Part shown: piece after piece, positions 7,269 through 12,718 of the stretch
Numbering within the stretch: position 1 is the first letter of the stretch
Layout: each line of letters starts with the position of its first letter
DNA from: Clostridia bacterium
Lineage (GTDB): Bacteria; Bacillota_A; Clostridia; Christensenellales; Borkfalkiaceae
DNA length: 33,744 nt
Assembly (NCBI GenBank): GCA_017462505.1
Contig: JAFTQY010000055.1
Coordinates: forward strand, 1 to 33,744
Direction: 5' to 3'
The notes under the pieces: generated by a model
The model's database searches: none
What the model saw: the letters and a program-made list of their open reading frames with translations, nothing else
Told to the model about the DNA's origin: nothing
Position numbers and translations under genes: made by a program

Positions 7269-7933
7269 ATCGAAAGATATATAAGCTTGTCGCAGGGCTT
7301 GCGGCGGTGTGTTTTACGGTGTTTTGTTTTGTCTACGCGCTGTTTTTATCCCGTGCCAAATCGGTGGAAATTAAAACGGGCTTTTTTTATCTTGTCCGCG
7401 AAGAAACAAACGTAGAGGTGGGGGCGGAGTTTGTCAAATTAGAGGGCGGAGCGGGGTATCTCTTGCGGCAAAACGGGAAAGATTACGTAGTTTTGTCGGT
7501 GTATTTACAGGAAGAGGATGCGCTGGCGGTGCAGGCAAATTTGACGGATGGGGAAGATACGCAGCTTTTATACGCGGGCGTGGACGCGCTGTATTTTAAA
7601 ACGTATCGCGAAAAGAAAAACGCCGCCGTGTACGTCGGGGCGTTAGAGGTTTTACGCGAGTATATGGGGGTGTTTGACGGTGTAATCGGCTTGTTAGAGG
7701 ACGGTGCAACGCAAGAAAGCGTAAAACGGATTTTATTGCCGCTGAGCCGTCAGCTTTCCTATCTTTCGCAAGAATACGCAGAAAGTTATCCCGATTTTTC
7801 GTCCGTATGCCAACGGTATGCTAAAAGGATAGAAGAGTATTGCGCGGAAATTCTTTTCGTGGGTGATCTGCGGTATGAGCTGTGTGCCATGACGGGGGAG
7901 TATTTATCACTTGCAAACGAATTTTCATTATAA
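7250..7933 (+). CDS. Membrane-anchored protein of unknown function
   Basis: I do not recognise this 227-residue protein. It has one N-terminal membrane segment (about residues 14-33, VAGLAAVCFTVFCFVYALFL) after a short basic start, so most of it probably faces outside. The rest is soluble: a beta-rich part (about 40-115) with GYLLRQNGKDYVVLSVYL, reminiscent of small SPOR-like ligand-binding modules, then a helical C-terminal half. No catalytic motif is visible. The ATG has no ribosome site and sits within the nrdDG terminator stem. The only later in-frame candidate nearby is a GTG inside the membrane segment. Codon use is like its neighbours, so I believe the frame is real. No promoter of its own was found. 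Confidence 0.6.
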   Translation: MSADFFYRKIYKLVAGLAAVCFTVFCFVYALFLSRAKSVEIKTGFFYLVREETNVEVGAEFVKLEGGAGYLLRQNGKDYVVLSVYLQEEDALAVQANLTDGEDTQLLYAGVDALYFKTYREKKNAAVYVGALEVLREYMGVFDGVIGLLEDGATQESVKRILLPLSRQLSYLSQEYAESYPDFSSVCQRYAKRIEEYCAEILFVGDLRYELCAMTGEYLSLANEFSL

Positions 7934-8045
7934 CGAAAATATCCAACCCACAAAAAATATCCATGTGAAATTGAGCACTAGGATTTGAACCGACGCTTAT
8001 CAATTTCGCTTTATAATTTCTTCCGCACTTTTTCACTATTCACTA

Positions 8046-8106
8046 TTACTTATTACTTTCAAAAATCGACAGACTTTTGAGTGAAGAGTGAATAGGTAAT
8101 AAGTAA
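8046..8106. repeat. AT-rich inverted repeat between near-direct repeats
   Basis: TTACTTATTAC (8046-8056) and GTAATAAGTAA (8096-8106) are exact inverted copies. AAAATCGACAGACTTTTG near 8062-8079 resembles AAAATCGACAAGTCTCTTG at 8105-8123 as a direct copy. Simple words GTGAA and AGTGAATA recur. This looks like a short MITE-like or REP-like element lodged downstream of the tRNA gene. Upstream (7934-8040) I see no gene, only a tRNA T-arm-like fragment on the minus strand near 7974-7994. Confidence 0.4.
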
Positions 8107-8141
8107 AATCGACAAGTCTCTTGTTGAAACTTGTCGATTTT
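8105..8141 (-). terminator. Terminator of tRNA-Thr
   Basis: A perfect 13-bp stem, AAAATCGACAAGT (8105-8117) with ACTTGTCGATTTT (8129-8141), has an 11-base loop. On the minus strand it begins immediately after the tRNA CCA and ends in TTTTA, so it would end the tRNA transcript. Confidence 0.75.
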
Positions 8142-8217
8142 TGGAGCTACTGGCCGGACTTGAACCGGCGACCTGCTGATTACGAATCAGCTGCTCTACC
8201 GACTGAGCCACAGTAGC
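8142..8217 (-). tRNA. tRNA-Thr (anticodon CGT)
   Basis: A 76-base cloverleaf on the minus strand. The acceptor stem is GCTACTG/CAGTAGC with discriminator T and an encoded CCA. The D-arm contains GCTCAGTCGGTAGAGC. The anticodon stem GCTGA/TCAGC encloses loop TTCGTAA, giving anticodon CGT, which reads ACG (Thr). The T-arm contains GCCGGTTCAAGTCCGGC. It has its own promoter and terminator and is transcribed alone. Confidence 0.95.
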
Positions 8218-8252
8218 ATATTTTGTTGCGCTCTCTCAACGACAGCTTAATC

Positions 8253-8281
8253 ATTATACCTAATCAAAAAGAAAAAAGCAA
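8253..8281 (-). promoter_or_regulatory. tRNA-Thr promoter
   Basis: On the minus strand, TTGCTT (8276-8281), a 17-base spacer and TATAAT (8253-8258). The leader before the mature tRNA is about 30 bases. The -35 overlaps the T-rich tail of the tmcAL terminator. Confidence 0.75.
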
Positions 8282-8320
8282 GCGTTTTTTCGCGGTTTTT
8301 TAAAAAATTTTACGCGAAAA
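8270..8320 (-). terminator. Probable tmcAL terminator
   Basis: TTTTCGCG (8287-8294) and CGCGAAAA (8313-8320) pair, with the A/T-rich loop able to extend the stem. On the minus strand the stem is followed by T-rich sequence (8270-8278). Confidence 0.45.
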
Positions 8321-8336
8321 GCACTTTTTTATTTTT

Positions 8337-9479
8337 TCATACGAAAATCGATTTTGCTTTCGTGAAATTATACAGCAATCCGTACGTCTTTTCCGCGAAA
8401 ACGTCCGCGTCATAACACCGCTTTGCCGCGCCGTCCAAAATCTTTTCGTCGTGCGCCCGCGCGATAATCGGGTATGAGGATTCGCCGAGCGCGGATAATA
8501 CGTCGCTGCGCTCTTTCTTTGCCGCCAAAACGCGCAGATATAAAGGGGAACAAAGACTTTCCCTGATCAAATTTTCGTCGATATTTAAAAGGTTTTGCAG
8601 GGCGATACGGCGTATGCGCGACGAGGTGTACCGCGCCGAGGTCAGCGTTGCAACAAGGCTTTCAGGGAGTTTTGCCGCCTTTTTTAAGGCGTTTTCCAAA
8701 CCTTCTGTGCAATCGCACACCCGTTTGATCTCGTCCGTTGATTTGGATAAAATTGCATATTTTTCCAACGCGTCGAGCTTGTTTTCCAAGACTTTTGGCA
8801 AATCCTTTGCCACAAAATCGGGTAGATTGCCCGAAAAATCTTCGCCCTTTTCAATTGCGCCGCGGATTGCGGTCGCAGAAGAATAATGCTCTTGCAATTC
8901 TCCGTCGTTGTAACCTGCCCCCACGCGTTCAATCGGCAAAATGGAAATATCCGCGCCTATGGAAAGCAACGCTTTCGTATATTCCAAGCCCAAAATATTG
9001 TTGGGGGAAGAGAGCATTTCCATCGGGATAAAGCCCGCCCATGCCTGAGCACGCGCTTTTGCATAGCTCACGCCGCCCGCCACGGCGGCTTTAATTTTGT
9101 CCGATACTTCTTTCGGCTCGTCGTTTAAATATCTTGCCGCCGAGATAAACGCCAGCTTATCGGCTTTTTCCGCGCCGAAACAAAGGGTATCGACGGCAGG
9201 GATAGACGAAAGCAACGCAACAGCGCCCTTGGCAAACAGCTCCGCATTAGCGGTTGCAAAGGGGGTAGGGAGCTCAATCACAACGTCCGCGCCCGCCAAA
9301 ACGGCGTGTTTTGCGCGCGTATATTTATCTAAAATCGCCGCCTCGCCGCGTTGAACGAAATTCCCGCTCATTACGCACACAATGGCGTCTGCCCCCGAAA
9401 GGCGTTTCGCCTCGCGGAGCTGATAAAGATGCCCGTTGTGGAAAGGGTTATATTCGCAAATTATCCCGCAAATTTTCAT
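8337..9479 (-). CDS. tmcAL: tRNA(Met) cytidine acetate ligase TmcAL
   Basis: The 380-residue product matches TmcAL (YlbM), which uses acetate and ATP to acetylate the wobble cytidine of elongator tRNA(Met) to ac4C34, sharpening AUG decoding. The N-terminal nucleotidyltransferase-like fold shows GIICEYNPFHNGH (residues about 4-16) with the HxGH motif (HNGH). MSGNFVQRGEAAILDK and ADVVIELPTPFATANAELFA are conserved family phrases. The C-terminal helical half is typical. A longer in-frame opening to 9614 exists, but it runs through both promoters in the intergenic region, so ATG 9479 with upstream AGAAAG is the right start. It diverges from pta, whose acetyl-phosphate/acetate pathway supplies its substrate. 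Confidence 0.93.
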   Translation of the reverse strand: MKICGIICEYNPFHNGHLYQLREAKRLSGADAIVCVMSGNFVQRGEAAILDKYTRAKHAVLAGADVVIELPTPFATANAELFAKGAVALLSSIPAVDTLCFGAEKADKLAFISAARYLNDEPKEVSDKIKAAVAGGVSYAKARAQAWAGFIPMEMLSSPNNILGLEYTKALLSIGADISILPIERVGAGYNDGELQEHYSSATAIRGAIEKGEDFSGNLPDFVAKDLPKVLENKLDALEKYAILSKSTDEIKRVCDCTEGLENALKKAAKLPESLVATLTSARYTSSRIRRIALQNLLNIDENLIRESLCSPLYLRVLAAKKERSDVLSALGESSYPIIARAHDEKILDGAAKRCYDADVFAEKTYGLLYNFTKAKSIFV

Positions 9480-9498
9480 TTTATTTCTTTCTATTCCC

Positions 9499-9527
9499 TT
9501 TACTTTAAAAAAAATGTGTGCTATAAT
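9499..9527 (+). promoter_or_regulatory. pta-ackA promoter
   Basis: TTTACT (9499-9504), a 17-base spacer and TATAAT (9522-9527) with an extended TG; the same architecture as the promoter at 1504. The roughly 90-base leader contains a perfect 8-bp hairpin, GACAAGCG (9538-9545) with CGCTTGTC (9559-9566). Confidence 0.7.
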
Positions 9528-9569
9528 AAAAAGGACGGACAAGCGTAGCTTGTTATCTCGCTTGTCTAT

Positions 9570-9598
9570 ATTATACACGAAAAATAAAAATAAATAAA
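9570..9598 (-). promoter_or_regulatory. Possible tmcAL promoter
   Basis: On the minus strand a good TATAAT (9570-9575) lies 17 bases from a weak TTTATT (9593-9598). It faces the pta promoter, so the two transcripts would overlap by about 30 bases. Confidence 0.4.
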
Positions 9599-9625
9599 GC
9601 GTTTCACGTTTCAAGGAGACAAATT

Positions 9626-10624
9626 ATGAGAAATATTCTTGATGAAATCAAAATGAAAGCAAAAGCGTTGCAAAAAACCATCGTGCTTTGCGAGGGTGAG
9701 GACAGCCGCGTGGTAAAAGCGGCGGCTGACGCAACGAAAGAGGGCGTGGCAAAGATCGTTTTGCTCGGCAACGAACAGGATATCAAGGCGAAAAATCCCG
9801 ACGTGGATCTGACGGGCGTTGTGATCGTCGATCCGCTCACCAGCGAAAAATTGCCCGAATATAACGCAAAGCTTTGCGAACTCCGTGCGTCCAAAGGCAT
9901 GACGCCCGATCAGGCGGCAAAGCTCTTGTCCGACGGCACGTATTTCGGTGCAATGATGCTGAAAATGGGCGACGTAGACGGTTTGGTTTCGGGTGCTTGC
10001 CACTCGACGGCAAATACTCTTCGTCCCGGGTTGCAGATCATCAAAACGGCGAAAGGCGTTTCGTCCGTATCCAGCTTTAACCTTATGATTTGTCCCGAGC
10101 AGGGCAACCAGTACTGCCCCGACGGCATGATCTTCTTCGCGGACTGCGGTTTGAATCCCACGTATACCAGCGAGGGCTTGGCGGAATGCGCTATCGCGAC
10201 GGCAAATTCGGCAAAGGCGATCGCGGGGCTTGATCCGAAAGTAGCGATGCTTTCGTTCTCGACGCTCGGCAGCGCAAAACACGACAACGTTACCCTCGTT
10301 TCCGAGGCGGTAAAAATTGCAAAGGAAAAAGCGCCCGAGCTTAAACTCGACGGTGAATTGCAGTTCGACGCGGCGATCGTACCCTCGGTTGCGGCTTTAA
10401 AAGCGCCTAATTCGGACGTGGCGGGGCACGCAAACGTGTTTATCTTCCCCGAATTGCAATCGGCAAATATCGGCTATAAAATTGCGGAAAGACTGGGCGG
10501 TTTTATGGCGGTAGGTCCGATCTGTCAAGGCTTTGCAAAACCCATGAACGACCTTTCCCGCGGCTGTAAATCGGAAGATATCGTTGCGGCGGTGGCGATT
10601 ACGGCGTTGCAAACGCAGCTTTAA
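9626..10624 (+). CDS. pta: Phosphate acetyltransferase Pta
   Basis: The 332-residue enzyme interconverts acetyl-CoA plus phosphate with acetyl-phosphate plus CoA. It is the short single-domain type found in Firmicutes, lacking the long N-terminal part of the E. coli enzyme. Family phrases include IVLCEGEDSRVVKAA near the start, GLVSGACHSTANTLRPGLQ (about 120-138) and LNPTYTSEGLAECA. AAGGAG at 9614-9619 sets the start. It lies 20 bases before ackA, giving the classic ATP-yielding acetate route. Acetyl-phosphate made here could also feed response regulators. Confidence 0.96.
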   Translation: MRNILDEIKMKAKALQKTIVLCEGEDSRVVKAAADATKEGVAKIVLLGNEQDIKAKNPDVDLTGVVIVDPLTSEKLPEYNAKLCELRASKGMTPDQAAKLLSDGTYFGAMMLKMGDVDGLVSGACHSTANTLRPGLQIIKTAKGVSSVSSFNLMICPEQGNQYCPDGMIFFADCGLNPTYTSEGLAECAIATANSAKAIAGLDPKVAMLSFSTLGSAKHDNVTLVSEAVKIAKEKAPELKLDGELQFDAAIVPSVAALKAPNSDVAGHANVFIFPELQSANIGYKIAERLGGFMAVGPICQGFAKPMNDLSRGCKSEDIVAAVAITALQTQL

Positions 10625-10644
10625 TTACATAAATAGGTGAAAAT

Positions 10645-11838
10645 ATGAAGGTTTTGGTTATCAATTCGGGGAGTTCTTCCCTCAAATATCAGCTTATCGA
10701 CATGGAAACCGAAAACGTGATCGCAAAAGGTACTTGCGAACGTATCGGTATTGACGGCTCGAAACTTACGCACAAAGCAAAGGGCGCGGAAACGGTCATC
10801 GAAAAGGCTATGCCCGATCATAACGTAGCCGTTGCGCTTGTTTTAGACGCGCTCACCGACGAAAAAATCGGCGTGATCTCGTCGATGAACGATATCGACG
10901 CGGTAGGGCACAGAGCGGTGGCTTCGGGCGAGGTTTTCAAAGCGCCTACGCTCGTAACCGACGAAAGCATCGCGAAGATGGAAGAGCTTTGCGATCTTGC
11001 GCCTTTGCATAACCCCGCGGCGATCATCGGCGTAAAGGCTTGCCGCGCGGCAATGCCCAAAACGCCTATGGCGTTCGTATTCGATACCAGTTTCCATTTC
11101 ACGATGCCCGATTACGCGTATATGTACGCGATCGATTACGCAGACTATGAAAAATATTCTATCCGTCGTTACGGTTTCCACGGCACGAGCCATAAATTTG
11201 TTTCGCAAGAGGCGGCAAAATACCTTGGCAAAAAGCCCGCAGAACTCAAAATCGTCACCTGCCACCTTGGCAACGGCTCGTCGATTACGGCGGTCAACGG
11301 CGGCAAGAGCGTAGATACGTCCATGGGCTTTACCCCTTTGGCGGGCGTGCCTATGGGTACGCGTAGCGGCGATATCGACCCCGCTGTGGTGGAATATCTG
11401 GCACAGAAAGAAAATTTGACGATTGCGCAAGCGCTCAATTATCTTAACAAAAAGAGCGGTATGGCGGGCGTTTCGGGCGTTTCCAGCGACTTCCGCGATC
11501 TGACGGCGGCAGCCGACAAGGGAAATAAACGCGCAAAGCTTGCGCTGGATATGTTTGCGTATTCCTGCAAAAAATACGTAGGGGCGTATGCGGCGGCGAT
11601 GAACGGCGTGGATTGTATCGTCTTTACGGCGGGCGTTGGGGAAAACACTCCTTGCGTGCGCGAGGCGATCTGCGAAAACATGGACTATATCGGCTTGTCG
11701 ATCGACAAGGAAAAGAACCAAGAAAAGAACAACGGAGCGATCCGCGATATCACGGGCGAGGGCTCGAAAGTAAAAGTTTTGATCATTCCGACCAACGAAG
11801 AAGTGGTAATTGCGCGAGAAACCGTAGAATTATTATAA
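10645..11838 (+). CDS. ackA: Acetate kinase AckA
   Basis: The 397-residue ASKHA-fold kinase transfers phosphate from acetyl-phosphate to ADP, giving acetate and ATP. The motifs are complete: VLVINSGSSSLKYQ at the N-terminus, RYGFHGTSHKFV around residue 175, CHLGNGSSITAV, GTRSGDIDPA, and FTAGVGENTP near 330. Length and spacing are standard. It follows pta closely and probably shares its transcript. No clear terminator follows; the next promoter starts within 30 bases of the stop. Confidence 0.97.
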   Translation: MKVLVINSGSSSLKYQLIDMETENVIAKGTCERIGIDGSKLTHKAKGAETVIEKAMPDHNVAVALVLDALTDEKIGVISSMNDIDAVGHRAVASGEVFKAPTLVTDESIAKMEELCDLAPLHNPAAIIGVKACRAAMPKTPMAFVFDTSFHFTMPDYAYMYAIDYADYEKYSIRRYGFHGTSHKFVSQEAAKYLGKKPAELKIVTCHLGNGSSITAVNGGKSVDTSMGFTPLAGVPMGTRSGDIDPAVVEYLAQKENLTIAQALNYLNKKSGMAGVSGVSSDFRDLTAAADKGNKRAKLALDMFAYSCKKYVGAYAAAMNGVDCIVFTAGVGENTPCVREAICENMDYIGLSIDKEKNQEKNNGAIRDITGEGSKVKVLIIPTNEEVVIARETVELL

Positions 11839-11866
11839 ATTTTCCCAAAAATGTCACGAAAAAAAG

Positions 11867-11895
11867 TTGACAAAGTTTTTTAAATATACTATACT
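11867..11895 (+). promoter_or_regulatory. Promoter of yceD-rpmF
   Basis: A perfect TTGACA (11867-11872), a 17-base spacer and TATACT (11890-11895). Transcription should start near 11902, leaving only about 12 bases before the ATG, without a ribosome site. Confidence 0.75.
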
Positions 11896-11913
11896 TGTTT
11901 AGTCGGTTTTAAG

Positions 11914-12327
11914 ATGCTTATTGATATAAGAAAACTTAACGCACAAAAAAAGTACGAGGGAAGAATGGAATTTGAATATTCCGCGCCCGAAACTTTCATA
12001 GAGATTCCGTTTGTGAAATTTGCAGCTCCCGTCAAAATCGTTTTTGATTACGAGTTGTACGAGGACAATTCCTTGGAAATCCGCGGCAGCGTTTCTTATG
12101 TCTTGGAAGGGCAGTGTTCCAGATGTTTAAAGGAAACGAAGATGCAGGTGGAAGGGGAACTGGACGCCTACTTTGAAAACCGCAAGGATTACGAGGATTA
12201 CGGCTATACGAACGGCTTTGTGAACATTGCGCAGGCGGTGGAAGACGCGATCATGGCAAGCATGCCCTACGTCCTTTCCTGCGGCGAGGATTGCGAAACG
12301 ATTTCTTATAACGGCGAAACCGATTAA
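11914..12327 (+). CDS. YceD/DUF177 family protein
   Basis: The 137-residue protein belongs to the YceD (DUF177) family, usually encoded just before ribosomal protein L32 and linked in other organisms to 23S rRNA accumulation. It has the conserved CxRC motif (GQCSRCLKETKMQVEGELDAYF, about residues 68-89) and the distal pair CGEDC. The N-terminus MLIDIRKL fits family members, supporting ATG 11914 although no ribosome site precedes it. An internal ATG at 11965 with GAGGGAAGA would remove family sequence. It sits 34 bases upstream of rpmF, the conserved pairing. Confidence 0.88.
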   Translation: MLIDIRKLNAQKKYEGRMEFEYSAPETFIEIPFVKFAAPVKIVFDYELYEDNSLEIRGSVSYVLEGQCSRCLKETKMQVEGELDAYFENRKDYEDYGYTNGFVNIAQAVEDAIMASMPYVLSCGEDCETISYNGETD

Positions 12328-12361
12328 AAAATGAAAGAATAATAACGAGAGGTGTTTTAAC

Positions 12362-12553
12362 ATGGCAGTACCTAAGAATAAACAATCCAAGAGCAGAACG
12401 AACAAGAGATTTGCAAACTACAAGGCAACGGCAGCTACGCTCGTAGAATGCCCTCATTGCCACGAATACAAAGAATCCCACAAGGTTTGCAAGAACTGCG
12501 GCTACTACAACGGCGTAGAAGTTGTTGCTCCCAAGGAAGAAAAGAAAGACTAA
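12362..12553 (+). CDS. rpmF: 50S ribosomal protein L32
   Basis: The 63-residue protein begins MAVPKNKQSKSRTNKR, the invariant L32 opening. It carries a zinc-ribbon Cys set, CPHC (about 30-33) and CKNC (about 43-46), so this is the zinc-binding form of L32. A GAGAGGTG ribosome site precedes the ATG. It is cotranscribed with yceD and followed by a strong terminator. Confidence 0.97.
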   Translation: MAVPKNKQSKSRTNKRFANYKATAATLVECPHCHEYKESHKVCKNCGYYNGVEVVAPKEEKKD

Positions 12554-12579
12554 ATCAATTCGTCTATTGTAGCAAAATC

Positions 12580-12610
12580 AGACGGGTAGCTTTTAAGCAC
12601 CCGTCTTTTT
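12580..12610 (+). terminator. Terminator after rpmF
   Basis: AGACGGGT (12580-12587) and ACCCGTCT (12599-12606) form a perfect 8-bp stem with an 11-base loop, followed by Ts. Confidence 0.9.
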
Positions 12611-12627
12611 GCGTTTCAAAAAAAGAA

Positions 12628-12658
12628 CGATATATCGAATAATTAACCTTGGTTAATT
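12628..12658. promoter_or_regulatory. Palindromes upstream of the copper ATPase promoter
   Basis: CGATATATCG (12628-12637) is a perfect 10-bp palindrome. AATTAACC-TT-GGTTAATT (12641-12658) is a perfect inverted repeat around two bases. They lie just upstream of the -35 and are candidate sites for a metal-responsive regulator. The sequence does not look like a GC-rich CsoR site or a CopY TACAnnTGTA box. Confidence 0.4.
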
Positions 12659-12669
12659 CCTTGATTTGC

Positions 12670-12698
12670 TTGACAAAATCCGTGCGACGTGGTATACT
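12670..12698 (+). promoter_or_regulatory. copA promoter
   Basis: TTGACA (12670-12675), a 17-base spacer and TATACT (12693-12698), a near-consensus promoter. Its start of transcription, near 12705, leaves a short leader with AAGGAGAAAGG before the ATG. Confidence 0.8.
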
Positions 12699-12718
12699 TT
12701 TTACAAGGAGAAAGGACT

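Noticed and set aside
7974..8036. Second tRNA gene on the minus strand
   Set aside because: Only a T-arm-like stretch is seen; no acceptor, D or anticodon arm can be folded.
9480..9614. N-terminal extension of tmcAL
   Set aside because: The extension covers both promoters and a hairpin and is not part of the TmcAL family.
10843..11721. Minus-strand open frame of 292 codons opposite ackA
   Set aside because: ackA is unambiguous and the opposite frame has no recognisable domain.
12689..12718. Earlier in-frame start for copA
   Set aside because: It lies across the -10 element; ATG 12719 has a strong ribosome site.
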